Positions 45,831-57,686 of a stretch of DNA of 64,000 nucleotides are shown one piece after another; the first letter of the stretch is position 1; each line of letters begins with the position of its first letter. The stretch is from Ascaphus truei (lineage: Eukaryota > Chordata > Amphibia > Anura > Ascaphidae). The stretch spans positions 438,720 to 502,719 of the forward strand of contig CM071570.1 in assembly GCA_036426205.1 (NCBI GenBank). Direction: 5' to 3'. Below the pieces are notes generated by a model, which ran no database searches, was not told where the DNA came from, and was given only the letters and a program-made list of their open reading frames with translations. Position numbers and translations under genes: made by a program.

Positions 45831-46185
45831 ATACTTTTCCAGGCTTGTAATCTCCCACCATAACCTTCTTTGTTGTTTATACGTTTTATTACGTTTCAAG
45901 AAATAGCTTTTAATATTGTCTGTTGTGATCTCAATTGTCAGTCTCTTTTCTGGTCTAGACGATAGAAAACCACTCATGTTACTAATTACAGAAATATATA
46001 GTGTAACGATAGGTACCTAAGGTATTGTATATCTGGTGACTCTTTCAATCATAAATGTCCCACAGGGAGCTGATGAGCGTAAAGAAGAAATTACTTCTAC
46101 CAATAACATGAAAACACACAGAATGCTTATCGCTCTCCAAAAATACCATAACTAGCATAAAATTCCATGGTGCATAGGGTAGGGG
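45831..46185. other. Unassigned DNA
   Basis: AT-rich stretch between the Gag remnant and the inverted-repeat element; nothing recognised. Confidence 0.35.
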
Positions 46186-47452
46186 AAATGAGGACACAAA
46201 AATCTAGTCAGGGTAAAGATCCTGGCTAGACAAGAAACCCGCAATTGCACTCAATGAAGATAACCATAGGTCGGACCAAAATATATTCCCAAACTTGTAG
46301 CCTAGTGTGCCAAGCGACGCAAAACAAAAAGCTTTATTAGAACATGATAGGGGACATAAGCAAGGAGTGTAGGGTATAAACACAAGTGTATTTAAAATTA
46401 CGTGCTGGTGACACGGAGTACATAAAGGTTAAAGGCTTTTTTTATGACGTCACTCTACAGATCTCGGTGGTGGTGACCCGCTGTGTTAGGAGCTCCGGTG
46501 TACCGAGGATATCAACATCCACCCGGCTGTACTGGTAGTATTAAGTAAGCGCTGACACAGTATATTATTGCTTACCTGGCCAATTTGGCTATGTGTATGC
46601 TACAGTATGTGTATGCAGCAATGTTATATACATATGACCCATTGATCTGTATCATCCTGCGATATCCAAGAGGGGTTTTGCAGCAAGATTGAACTCAGGG
46701 AACAGTTTACTTAAAGTGTTTAATTGCTATGTGCATACACTAGCAGCACTATTTTCACTGCCTTACTTGAGAGTGTTACCAAATATACTACCATTGTATA
46801 TACATTGTATTTCACTGTTTATTTGGTAAGTTTACACTTCAGTAGAGATTTGAGTCATTCGGGTCAGTTTGCAACACACATGAATTGCTACAGAACACTA
46901 TGTGAGCACTCGTACCAATGTGGGAGTTGCTTGATATACTGCTACTGTGAATGGGACTTGCTTGCTATACTGCTAGTGTGAATGGGACTTGCTTGCTATA
47001 CTGCTAGTGTGAATGGGACTTGCTTGATGTACTGCTAGTGTGAATGAGAGTAATCAGCGTCTATACAGTTTACCAATAGGAGCTCCTATTTAGGAACCTC
47101 AGTGTACCTCTCTGGATATATTCCATACATGACACCATATATTTCTTGAGACATTTTCTCTCTTATATGCGAGGTTTCCATGTTTGGGCTTTAGAGGAGC
47201 CTTTTACCTCTATGTACTTCGTGTCACCACCACCTAATTTTAAATACACTTGTGTTTATACCTTACACTCCTTGCTTATGTCCCCTATCATGTTCTAATA
47301 AAGCTTTTTTGCTTTGCGTCGCTTGGCACAGTAGGCTACAAGTTTGGGAATATATTTTGATCCCACCTATGGTTGTCTTCATTGAGTGCAATTGCGGGTT
47401 TCTTGTTTAGCCAGGATCTTTACCCTGATTAGATTTTTGTGTCCTAAACTTT
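46186..47452. mobile_element. Element with about 255-bp inverted terminal repeats
   Basis: 46186-46445 and about 47205-47452 are reverse complements. Example: 'aggacacaaaaatctagtca' on the left and 'tagatttttgtgtcct' on the right; both contain 'gaacatgataggggacataa' or its complement. The interior (46446-47204) has no open frame of note and contains a 31-bp tandem. A hammerhead-like motif lies just outside the right end, so a Penelope-type origin is possible. Confidence 0.7.
46929..47045. repeat. 31-bp tandem repeat
   Basis: About four copies of a unit containing 'actgctagtgtgaatgggac'. Confidence 0.9.
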
Positions 47453-47499
47453 ATAGCTATCTGACTCTCCTTATCTGCCACCAGGCTGTATGCATTATA

Positions 47500-47635
47500 T
47501 ACTCCTCGAGAAAGAACACTAGCTGTTCGAAACGCATTGGAGGAGGTTTTTCTTGACCTGTCTATGCATCATATCTGTTTTTATGTAGTTTAATAAAAGT
47601 TTTTTACTTACAACCTACTGGTGAGTAGTGTACCC
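47500..47635 (+). mobile_element. Degraded hammerhead-like motif and Penelope-type tail
   Basis: Helix I candidate CTCCTC/GAGGAG (47502-47507 with 47540-47545), stem II GAAC/GTTC (47514-47517 with 47525-47528), GAAA at 47529-47532. The first core box is CTCGAGAA rather than CUGANGA, so it is not expected to be active. 'taataaaagttttttactta' follows as an AT-rich tail. Confidence 0.35.
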
Positions 47636-48264
47636 TTAAGGAGCGGCTGCCTTTTTGATCCTTCATACTCTTGCTATCACTTCCGGATCTGAGAGACGCC
47701 ACGGAGGGAGGGTGCCCCACGCTGGTGCACTTACAGCCAGGAGGATGCTTAGGGATCAGTGACTGATTGTGAGTACGCTTGGTGCTCCACACTGTTATTG
47801 CTGGGGTTTTTTAGTGCCGTTCCTGAAGGCTGTTTACCCCCGCTACCCCAACGCTTACCTCCACTAGCAGGCTCACCTTAACTCCATATGCTCCGCTATA
47901 CTGCCTTATCTCTATCGTGTTACGGTTTAGCACGTTCCTAGAGCTAAGTAGATTTTCTCTCCAACCTGTATGCATTATGATGTCAATATTATGATGTCAT
48001 GGGCCAGATACATAGCCTACCAGATTCAACACCATGTGGCTTACTTGTCATAACATATACAGTATAATAACAAATGTACCCAATTTCCAAACATTGACCC
48101 AAACCTGCTCCTTGATCTTAGGAACCATCATGCTAAGTTTGGTTAGGATATCTTCAGAGGTCTCCAAATGCATAGCAAACAGACACACAACTTTCCAAAA
48201 TATACAGTAGAAGATGTAATTATCCCAAAGCCCCAGCCCCCGGTGAGCAGTCCCTCCTCCGTAC
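47636..48264. other. Unassigned DNA (WAP intron A-B)
   Basis: No recognised exon or repeat. Confidence 0.35.
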
Positions 48265-48432
48265 CTTCCAGTAGCAGAAGACAGCGTCTCTTGCAGCCAG
48301 AGAAACAGCACTTCATTTTCCCTTTGCAGTTATTGTCAACCTCACATTCTGGCTTTTCAAAAAATAAAATAAAACCACATGTAGGATAATCCACATCCTG
48401 GGGACAAATGCCGGGTTTTGAAATTGGAAGCT
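48265..48432 (-). CDS. WAP four-disulfide-core exon A
   Basis: 168-bp symmetrical phase 1-1 exon, the most upstream WAP exon seen. Acceptor 'gatctttcag|AG' at 48432; donor GGAAG|GTACGG after 48265. Eight cysteines are present: ICP, TCG, ECE, NCK, KCC, GCK, RCL. The core is ECEVDNNCKGKMKCCFSGCK. The Cys1-Cys3 half is longer than in the other exons because of an insertion of about five residues (GFILFFEKP). The preceding exon must supply a phase-1 end, normally the signal peptide in WAP genes; none was recognised up to 51 kb. Likely a secreted protease-inhibitor or antimicrobial protein, WFDC3-like in having several WAP modules. Confidence 0.87.
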
Positions 48433-48601
48433 CTGAAAGATCACAAAACAAATGCGTTATTTACACGCAGTACAGTTACTTATGTTTGAAGTGCTGTAAC
48501 AAATTGTGCACCTCTACCAGAAGGAGCCCTCATTTTCATTAGGGTGACTGTTATTTAGACATTATTTTAAAAGGTTGGTGCTATAAATATATATTCATTA
48601 T

Positions 48602-49834
48602 TGTCACAGGAGAACAGGTTTATTGTACATCTTTATCTGGATCATTCATTGAGCAAAACAAGATAATGAAATAAATTGTAGTTTATTCACATAAATAGGC
48701 ATACACAATGAAACCCAAAATACAGACGAAATGCACATTTACTGGGGGGTCTGGTGGTCAAAAAATAGACTGTTCTAGGTGCAGGGAAGCCTAAATAAGA
48801 GTTTTACCCTGACTGGGACTTAGACCGAAATCCTCTGGTTCCCAAATCGACATGATGTTCCACACGCCACCGCTCCCTTCTCTTCTGAGAACTGGGACTC
48901 TTTTTGATCGGGGGATAGTACCAAACTCCTAGAACTAAAATTGGCTTGAAGTTCCAGCCACAACTGCTGCGTTTGATTATTAGAACATGGGCGCTGAAAA
49001 CGGGACTTAGAATCTGGCGGGCAGACTTTCCTGGTTTGAAATCTAAGTCGTTTGCTCTATTATTCTGGCAAGAGCATCTTTGAAAAGCCCAACCTCATAT
49101 CTACCACTAAAAATCTCAAACCTGATTGGCTCAGACGTTTCTTATAGTATTTGGAGATTCATTCACAAAATTCTACAGCCAATCAGAGCCAAGCTGGTCT
49201 AGAAAGCCGGGTCAGTTGGAAATCTGAAATTGCCATGGGACATATGCAAGTTTGCCACCTCCGTCCCTGGCTATCTCAATGCCATCCACTGGGTCAGGCT
49301 CCTACAGGTCTGGCAGAACAAATGGCAGCCCGGACGACTGCTATTATTCCCCGGACCTGGGTACTTGAGCCCTTCCCTGCTACCCATATGGCTTTCACAC
49401 CTCTGGCTACTTTGAACTCCGATGTCCACTAGACTTACTGGCACCAACTTGGTAGCCCTGACAGTCTGTGTGGGCATCAGTTCCGAAAGCCCCATCTCAT
49501 ATACTGTGCACAACGTACATACCAGCACTATTACAGTATTAATAAAATAAACCCTTATACCTATCTAAGTCTCTGGGTATGGGGAATAGAATAGAAAAGA
49601 ATACTTTTATTCCTATCAGCCCTTATTCCCCACACACTATCTACTGGACTTAGACTGGGCTCTGAGAGTCCCTTCACAACCTTATATATGATTGGAGCAC
49701 TCAAGAACTCCAATATAGGTTCTGGACTAACTAGGCATTAACTTTTACCCGAATAGACCTCATTTTATTCCACTACCTTGTTTTGCCTAGTGAATGATCC
49801 CAGAAAGGTATACAAGTCCTGGTCTCCCGTGACA
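48602..49834. mobile_element. LTR-related element with long inverted ends
   Basis: Begins TGTCACAGGAGAACAGG and ends CCTGGTCTCCCGTGACA. The inverted similarity extends about 57 bp ('tcattcattgagcaaaacaag' against the complement of 'cttgttttgcctagtgaatg'). The left half resembles the minus-orientation TGTGACGG-family LTR 3' end (compare 60288). Both ends of this unit are that same 3' end, so it may be a rearranged or inverted-pair LTR. No clear target duplication. Confidence 0.6.
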
Positions 49835-50880
49835 CATACATATGTAAAATCACACAAATAAGAGAAAAGCCCTCGTTAGCAACACAGAACAATATATATG
49901 TAGGGCCCAATCTCTCTGTCTAAGTGTCAGTCTGTTTTATATTGACCTGTCGACTCGCCACATTGTCACATAGTGAATGTGCCCCTATAGTCATTAGCAC
50001 CCTGTAGTGACTAGCTATGCATGAAGGCTCCGTGCTGCAGAACACAGGCAGTGCCGGTGCTGCAGACTGATAAAGGAAGATCCAGTAATACCAATCTGTT
50101 CGGGAAGTTGTTTATATCTGATAACTCTGGTGCTGCTTTACCTGAGATTTCTACCTGTGAGACGTAGATACATATCTCCTTTAGAGGTGCACAGGTAACG
50201 ATCTCTCATGGTTATACTTATACATGACACTCTTCCCAACTAAAAGGACACACAGTATGAAATCAGCATTGTTACTTGTACAGCCTTTGGTGTGACAATG
50301 GTGTTTGCCAGAGGAAAGATGTGTAATTGTGTATTGTATTCAGGGTCATATTGTATTGTGTTCTGGAGTCACCTGTGCAGAACATGTTACGGTGACTCCG
50401 GTCTCAATTGTCCGATTATGTCTACTGTCCTTATTCATTCTGCTGCCAACCTGTCTTCCTCACACTCCATGCAAATTAACAAGCCTAACATCTTCTTCTC
50501 TAGCACGGGGAAGAGGGATTTGTGTTCTGTAGGGGCCTGAGACCCAGACATTGCAGGAGGCTAAGCCTCGGTCCTTTAACCCATTCACTGACATAGATCC
50601 AGCAAAACATTGCAAAGTGACCGGGGCAAAAGTACAGATACATCTGGTAAAGCTGGTAATTACCGTTGGGGTCTGTCACTATACAGAACACGGAATTATT
50701 TGCCAGTAATCATGACAACAATGCATGAGCTACTGACAATGGTTTCATCTTTACACAAAAAACCCCAGAGAGAACTTGCACTCACCGTTAGTATTTTCTT
50801 TACAAAAAATCTTATTTCTTATGCACTGGTGCCCAGATCCGCTTTCTCCTCCAGTAGGCGTAGGCTTGTTATATAGTAGG
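49835..50880. other. Unassigned DNA upstream of WAP exon A
   Basis: This is where a signal-peptide exon could lie, but no hydrophobic ATG exon with a phase-1 donor was convincingly seen on the minus strand. Confidence 0.35.
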
Positions 50881-51120
50881 CGCTAGTGCACGCGCGGGCG
50901 TGCGCCCGGCATTGCGCGTGGACGTGGCATGCGCGTTTAGTTGGTAGGCTGCAAGCGATGACGCGTGCGGTTAGGGGGCCTGACTCTGATGTCACAGCAT
51001 TAGGCCGCGCTGTGATTGGTCCGCAGCACGGTAGCAGCGCGAAAATACAATTTTATTGTAATTTCCCTGGTCTGTCGTGTCATCGCTCACGGCCATGCGC
51101 GTGCGCGTCCCTGGTATAGA
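50881..51120. other. CpG-rich segment
   Basis: Dense CpGs ('cgcgcgggcgtgcgcccggc') in an AT-rich neighbourhood. It lies just left of the Penelope-like element and could be part of its upstream region, another repeat's regulatory part, or a CpG island of the WAP gene. Confidence 0.4.
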
Positions 51121-51561
51121 AACGTCTGGCTTAACACAGACAATTCTAATTGGGTATAAATAAATTTATACCAATGTAGATGAGCGTCTGCTGCTGTGTA
51201 AAAGGTAGCCCAAGACCCTAGAATCTAGTAACAAAAAAACAAACAAAGCGCACAACACTCATCGTGAAAAATGTAATAAACTATGTTTATATAAAAGGTG
51301 TTTCAAGGTTATGCGTACATCAAGGTAGATTAATCAAGCATAGAGCCACAGAGTGTCAGTTACCAGCTTCTGCAACCTGGAACCACCAGAGCTTCACTCT
51401 CCTTATTTGGGCCCCCAAGGGCTTCATTTTTAAGAGAGTCTGAGGAAAAGATTCCTCTCCCCTATAGAGAAAACATCCAAATCAAAAAACCCAGCCCCAT
51501 CTCCAGAAAAACAAAAGAAAAAAAGAGTGTTGTCAGGAGAGGGACAAGAGGAGGAACCAGA

Positions 51562-53906
51562 GTGCAAGAAAAAAGATCACTACAGAAAAGAGTCCCAATA
51601 ATGCATGGTATTTTTAACCTTTCAACCACTATACTGACAGAGGATCAGAAAAGGGTACTTAGTAGAGGTCTTACCTTCTCTAAATCTAACGGACCAGATG
51701 GGTTTCAACTGTATAAAGACTTGCATAAGTTTACGAGAAATTTTACGCTTAAGAGACACTTTATCAAAACTGATCAAGAGAACCCAATCAAAATACCTGA
51801 AGTACAAACTTTGACCATGTTGGAGAATGAGGGAGATGACCTTGTGTGTAAACATACACCTTTTAAACCAAGGTCAAAATTCTACCCTGCCCAATCCAAG
51901 GGCCACCACGTAGAAACATTCTTCAATATGGTTAACAGTGAGTTCCTCGAATTAACTAAAACTTTTAAAGCTAAGAGTATTAAACATAATATTAGTTTTA
52001 ATGAAAATATAGCCTTAAGATGTTTAAAAGATAATTCTAATTTAATCATCAGGCAAGCTGATAAGGGGGGCGGTGTGGTCCTCCAGGACCGTAAGGTATA
52101 TGAGGCTGAGGCCAACCGCCTCCTTGGAGATCAAGCTTTTTATATTAAAATTGCTAAAGATCCAACTGTAGAGTATACAGCTTTATTAAAACAGCTTCTA
52201 ACAGTAGCTATGGATGAATTGGTACTTTCTAAATTAGAGTTTGATTTTTTTTTTCAGAATGTCCATGAGTACATATTTTTTATTATTTGCCCAAGATTCA
52301 TAAATCTTTAGTTAACCCCCCTGGTCGCCCTATCATCTCAGGCATCCAGTCACTCACATCCAACCTCTCACAGTATGTTGATTTCTTTTTACAAAGCTAT
52401 GTAGTTAAAATGCCTGCTTATTTGAAAGATACTTCATCGGTTCTTCAGATTTTTTCTGGCTTCGAATGGAAGAAGTCATATAAGTGGTTGACTTGTGACG
52501 TCCAGGCGTTATATACCCACATCCCACACGACAAGGGTTTGTCGGCGATAAGGTTGGTCCTGGAGGAAGACAGTTTACTGCACCCCCTGAATGTGGAATT
52601 CATACTAAAAGCAATTGAATTCATATTAACACATAATTATTTTCTCTTTCTGTCCCAGTTTTTCTTGCAGGTTTGCGGAACTGCAATGGGGACTAGATTT
52701 GCCCCCAGTTTCGGGAACCTATATATGGGAGACTGGGAGAGGAAGAGGATTTGGACCAACAACCCCTACAGTAGGAATGTTGTGATATGGAAACGCTTTA
52801 TCGACGACATCCTGTGTGTGTGGGATGGTAATGATCAAGAATTGTTACATTTCATAGATTATCTTAATGATAATGATATGAACTTGATCTTCAGCCACAT
52901 TTCCAACGAGCGATCTATCAATTTCCTTGATATCAATATAACTGCCACGAGTACTGGGGAAGTAACCAAAAAGGTATTCTTCAAAGAAGTGGAGAGTAAT
53001 CATAAAAAATCATGGATTTCCAATATCCCTAGGGGCCAATTTGTTCGAATCAAGCGAAATTGCAGTTCCACCGTTGATTTTGAGGAACAGGCTAACATAC
53101 TTTTGCATAAATTTCTAGAAAGGGGTTATTTGGAAAAAGACCTGATGAAAGACCTGGATATAGTCAGGGGAATGGATAGAGACCACATGATATTACCAAA
53201 GAGGAAGGAACCACCTGTTGTAATTGGGTCTCTTGATATTCCATTTGTGACTACCTTTAAATCTGTGAGTGTTAAAATTGAGGAAATTTTTAAAAAACAT
53301 TGGGCAATATTAAATAGGGATGTGTTTTTAGGGGGCCACATCCCACCAGCACCAAAATTCATCTACAGGAGAGCTAAGAATTTTAAAAATACCTTGGCTC
53401 CTAGTGATATTTTTCCATCAATCCATAGTAGGGATAAGTTATGGCTAAATAAATCTGTAGGTAATTATGCATGTGGTAAGTGCTCTGCTTGCCACTATCT
53501 ACATAAAGAGAGGAAAACTTTTAAATCATTAGTTAATCATGAGGAGTTTAAAATTGAAGAATTTATAAACTGCAATACCACCCATGTGGTTTACTTGATT
53601 GAATGTTCCTGCAATATCCAATATGTTGGTCGCACTAAAAGGTGTTTGAAAGTGCGCATCCAGGAACACATTAGGAATAATAAAAATGGTTATGATAAGC
53701 ACAGTTTGTCTCGGCATTTCTCTGTACACCATAAAAAAGACCCATCTTCCCTTAGATTTAAGGGTATACACACTGTCCCCTTAGGGAGGAGAGGTGGTGA
53801 TAGAATTAAGAATCTCTCTATCTAAGAAACATTCTGGATTTACAAATTAGAATCCCACACCCCTAAAGGGTTAAATGAGGATGTGGATATATGGTCCCTG
53901 TATTGA
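51562..53906 (+). pseudogene. Penelope-like RT / GIY-YIG nuclease ORF (1 frameshift, 1 stop)
   Basis: Part 1 (51562 to about 52280) has the N-terminal Penelope region with FNLSTTILTEDQKRVLSRGL and LIIRQADKGGGVVL. A one-base length change in the T-rich stretch 52247-52280 moves the frame. Part 2 (from 52287, LPKIHKSL) contains the RT fingers/palm: motif A TCDVQALYTHIP, motif B GTAMGTRFAPSFGNLYMGDW, motif C FIDDILCVWDG, and NFLDINI. A CGKCSACHYL zinc-binding-like stretch follows, then the GIY-YIG nuclease (VVYLIECSCNIQYVGRTKR, with R..EH downstream). A TAA at 53823-53825 interrupts the C-terminus. After it the same frame stays open for about 26 codons to TGA at 53906, so the stop is probably a point mutation. 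The two catalytic aspartates of motif C are intact. Confidence 0.9.
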
Positions 53907-54186
53907 TTCTGTCATTTAAATAATTCATGTCTGCTTCGGAACTAATTCTTGTTTCTTTCTTTCAGATATAAATCTTTGCCATTTGTTATTTTTATGGTTA
54001 ATTTTAGTATTGTGTTTTATGCAGCTTTTTAAGTATTAAATTTTTATTTTTTATTTTTTTAGGCAGCTCTGATTTTGCAGCTGTACTGCATTAGCATGGT
54101 GCATAGTGATTCGTTGATACTACTAAATTGTTAACCAATCATATGGTTTTGAATGGTATAAACTCTGATACAGATATCATGTGTTT

Positions 54187-54240
54187 TATTCCCTGAAGAA
54201 GTGGCCTGTTGAGCTACGAAACGCCGCGTAGGAGAGATAC
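54187..54240 (+). ncRNA. Hammerhead-like ribozyme motif of the Penelope-like element
   Basis: TTCC, CTGAAGA (54193-54199), one A, stem II GTGGC/GCTAC around CTGTTGA (one G-U pair), GAAA (54218-54221), stem III ACG/CGT with a three-base CCG loop, A, then GGAG. The GGAG can pair with the upstream TTCC (one wobble). All core positions match CUGANGA/GAAA/UH. The single extra A between the core and stem II is the only irregularity. Best hammerhead candidate in the window. Hammerheads in Penelope terminal repeats are established. Confidence 0.6.
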
Positions 54241-54810
54241 CATTCAACCTATATATTTTTATTATTCATGTTCCAAGGTGTATTTTATTGTTGTCAAACG
54301 GTTTGCTGAACACCGAGTTGATTTCCTCTTCTGCGCATGTGCCGCGCTGTTGCCTGCCTCTGTGGTTGCCAAGTGAGGTCTGAATCATTACTGGCAGACG
54401 CTGTTACTCAAAGCAGAGCGGGCGCTCTGACGTCACAGAAGGGCCCACGGGACCACGCCGTCACGCTGCCTGACTGATCGGGAAACACAGTGAGGTCTGC
54501 AGAGGAACCTGTGTACTATTTGCGAGCAAAGGACAACCACTCCCCAGGATCCACTAAGTGTATTGACGCTATTTACAGGACATTGAGACTGTGGCAGAGT
54601 CATCAATTATCTGGCATTTCACCTACCTGTAGGTGGAAAGGAGAGTAAAGCTCTGGTGGTTCCTGGTTGCAGACGCTGGTAACTGCCACTCTGTGGCTCT
54701 ATGCTTGATTAATCTACCTTGATGTACGCATAACCTTGAAACACCTTTTATTTAAACATACTTTATTACATTTTTTCATGATGAGTGTTGTGCGCTTTGT
54801 TTGTTTTTTT

Positions 54811-55459
54811 CCTTACAGACAATACAGGAACATTATTCCTAGTCTATCATCTAGCTCTCTGGCACAAACATTTTAGGAAAGGACATGGACTCTGAAACAT
54901 TGCAATTTTGTGTGCTTGAGAGCAGTAGATCTTTAGATTAGATCTTTTGATTATTGCTCAAAGCCTAAAAAACGGATTCTGCAATACAAGTGAGTTGAAT
55001 CCAGCTGCAGTGCAATGATACTGTGTGTCTTTTTGTATACTTTGCAACATACAGTATGTGAGTGCCAATCCAAACCAACGTTGTTCCTGGTTCCATCTTT
55101 ACCATTTGTAAAGTTTGTGGTTGTGTTGTGGTGTGTCACCATGGATTTCTCATGATGGTGTTGGATGTTACACAATCCCTTACTTTTATTTTCTTCTCCA
55201 ACAAGCACATTCTCATTCTGTTTGCTTCTTCTATGTTCCTACACGGCCTCTTCCTCTGATATGGTTTGAACGCTGATATTTTTGCTCTTCTGAAGTGTGC
55301 TGTTACTGAGCCTACCCTCCTCATTTCTTTTTGTTTGTTTTTATAAATGTTTTTGTTAAATGTTTTCTTTAAAAAAAAAAAAATAGAAAAAACTGTTTAT
55401 TGAAAAGTTGAAGATTAAAGTTGCAAAGATATAGTTAATCATATTTATAAAATGTTCTA
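54811..55459. other. Unassigned DNA
   Basis: Between the Penelope-like and gypsy elements; an A run at 55370-55383. Nothing recognised. Confidence 0.4.
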
Positions 55460-55469
55460 CATTAACAGG

Positions 55470-55965
55470 TGTATTGTCTTCATCTCCGACAGATCCGGGA
55501 TAAGACAGTGAATGAACTGTTCTAATGACTGTTCTAATGACGTTCTATTTGTCCATTAGTTTGCGGATGGTACCAAGATGAAAAATGAAGTGAAATGCCC
55601 AGACTTTGGCAGAAGGCCCTCCAGAATCTGGAGATGAATTGTGAGCCTCGGTCCAAAACTATGACTTGCGGAGCACCGTGAAGTCTGAAAATCTCCTTGA
55701 CGAAGATCTCCGAGAGTTTGGGAGCGCTGGGAAAACCTTGAAGGGGGATCAAGTGCGCCTGTGTGGAAAACCGATCCATGACTGCCAGTATGGTATGCAT
55801 ACCTTTAGAGCTGGGTAATTCAACGATAAAGTCCATCGAGAGATGCGTCCATGGACGGTCTGGGATTGGCAGAGGTTGAAGAAGGCCTGACGGCCTGTTG
55901 TGAGGCGTCTTATTCTGGGCGCATGTGGGGCACGAAGCAACACAAATGTTAATATCCTTGCGCAT
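55470..55965 (-). pseudogene. Integrase of the gypsy element, truncated
   Basis: CASCPTCAQNK gives the zinc-binding cysteines. The DDE core is represented by WTHLSMDFIVELP, VIVLDRGSQF and HPQTNGQIER. After a frame change, SLEQFIHCLIPDLSE continues the domain to about 55480, then homology stops. A short direct repeat ('ctaatgacgttct' / 'ctaatgactgttct') lies at the frame break. Confidence 0.88.
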
Positions 55966-56499
55966 GCTTGGCCATCAGAATGTGTGCTGCAACAAGTTGA
56001 TTGTTTTACTGGTGCCAGGATGACCAGCCATTTTGGAAGTGTGACCCTATTCCATCACTCTCCTATGGAAGTTCGTTGGAGTGAACAGGCGTCCATCTAG
56101 AACCTTGAGACCTACAGGGATGTTACGTTGAGCCCTGGTAATGTGTCAAAGGTGTTGGAAGACAAAATACATGTGGGAGGAAGATAGTCTGTGGACGATC
56201 CTCTGCTCTGTCCCCCACCAGTAATTGTCTGGATAGTGCATCAGCATTTACGTTTTTGGAACCAGGAAAATATGATATAACAAAATTAAAACGGGTGAAA
56301 AATAAGGACTACCGTGCCTGTCGTGACTCCAAGTGACACAAACCTTCAATGTAGAGTAGATTCTTGTGGTCTGTCAGGATAGTGACATGAGTCTCTGTTC
56401 CCTCGAGAAGATGTCACCATTCCTCTAAGGCCATTTTTTATTGCGAGGAGTTCACGGTTTTCTACATATTAGTTTAGCAGTAGAATTTGTTTTAGAAAA

Positions 56500-57520
56500 A
56501 AACACACAGGGATGCAGACGGGCCTGAGAGTTTTTCCTCTGAGACAGTATTGCCCCAACTCCTACGTTGGAGGCATCCACTTCCCACGTGAAAGGTAATC
56601 CTGGGTCTGGGTGTACCAAGATGGGGGCAGAAGAAAAACTTTCTTTAATTTTTCAAAAGCTGCGGTGGCTTCGGGAGACCTGTGTGCTGGATCAGCTTCT
56701 TTTTGGGTTAAAGCCGTGATCGGTGCTACTATAGTATAGTCAAAGTTTTGAATTAACCGCCGATAGTAATACATGGCCAGTCCATGACTGCTTTGATCTT
56801 GTCGCGTCCATGGCGAGTCCGTTGTCTGAAATAATGTAGCCTAAGAAGGAGTTTGAAGTTTGATGAAACTGGCATTTCTCCAGTTTGGCAAAGAGGTTAT
56901 TTTCCCGTAGCCTTTGGAGAACTTGTTTCATATGTACTGGATGTTCCTGAATGTTTTTGGAGTAGATCAAACTGTCATCAAGGTACACGATTACATGTTG
57001 GTCAAGCAAATCCCTGAAGATTTAGTTTACGAAGTCTTGAAATATGGCGGGTGCATTTCAAAGACCAAAGGGCATCAGCAGGTATTCGTAGTACCCGTCA
57101 CGAGTATTGAAAAAAAATTTCCACTCGTTTCCCCAACGAATCCTTACCACGTTGTAGGCACCTTGCAGATTCAACTTGGTAAAAATGTTCGCGCCTTGTA
57201 GCCTATCGAACAGTTCGGAGATTAACGAAAGAGGATAACGAGAATTGACAGTAAACTTGTTGAGACCACTATAGTCTATACAAGGACTAAGCGATCCATC
57301 TTTCTTTTTTTACGAAAAGAAGCCTGCGCCAGCAGGGGAGGAAGATTTTCAAATAAAGCCTCTCTAGCTTTAGTCTCAGGCGGAGACAGTGGATAGGAGC
57401 AACCTCTAGGAGGAATTGCACCGGGCTACAAGTCGATGGGACAGTCATACGAGCAATGCGGTAGAAGTTCATCGGCCTGAATCTTGTCAAAGACATCCCG
57501 AAATTCTTTATACACTTCTG
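56500..57520 (-). pseudogene. Reverse transcriptase and RNase H of the gypsy element
   Basis: Starts with DVFDKIQADELLPHCSYDCP and an in-frame stop (IDL then TAG), followed by PRGCSYPLSPPETKA. The catalytic YLDD with [12 protein letters not shown] is intact near 56970-57005, followed by LEKCQFHQ and LGYIIS. The RNase H start EVDASNVGVGAILSQ lies near 56545-56590. Several frame changes. Confidence 0.85.
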
Positions 57521-57686
57521 GAAGTTGTACTTTACCCTGTTCAGGTACCAACATCCCTGCTAGGGCCTTGGAGGGAAATAGACACCTCTTCTGACATTTT
57601 TGACTTCAGTGGATCGTGAAGTCTCTGTCCAATCGATTCGTGGGTTGTGTAACTGAAGCAAGGGGAGACCCAAAATGACATCTACA

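Larger units (their letters stand above)
51233..54810 (+). mobile_element. Penelope-like retroelement, nearly complete
   Basis: Terminal inverted repeats of about 172 bp (51233-51404 and 54638-54810, ending GCGCTTTGTTTGTTTTTT) enclose a reverse transcriptase/GIY-YIG coding region and a hammerhead-like motif at 54187-54240. This is a typical Penelope (Neptune-like) layout: a single ORF with RT, a zinc-finger-like CxxC, a GIY-YIG nuclease, and terminal repeats with a ribozyme. One frameshift and one stop inactivate the ORF, so the insertion is fairly young but dead. Target duplication not resolved. Confidence 0.85.

Noticed and set aside
49271..49528. Possible WAP signal-peptide exon (MLVCTLCTVYEMG...)
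   Set aside because: It lies within the LTR-related element 48602-49834 and has no phase-1 donor after a hydrophobic core.
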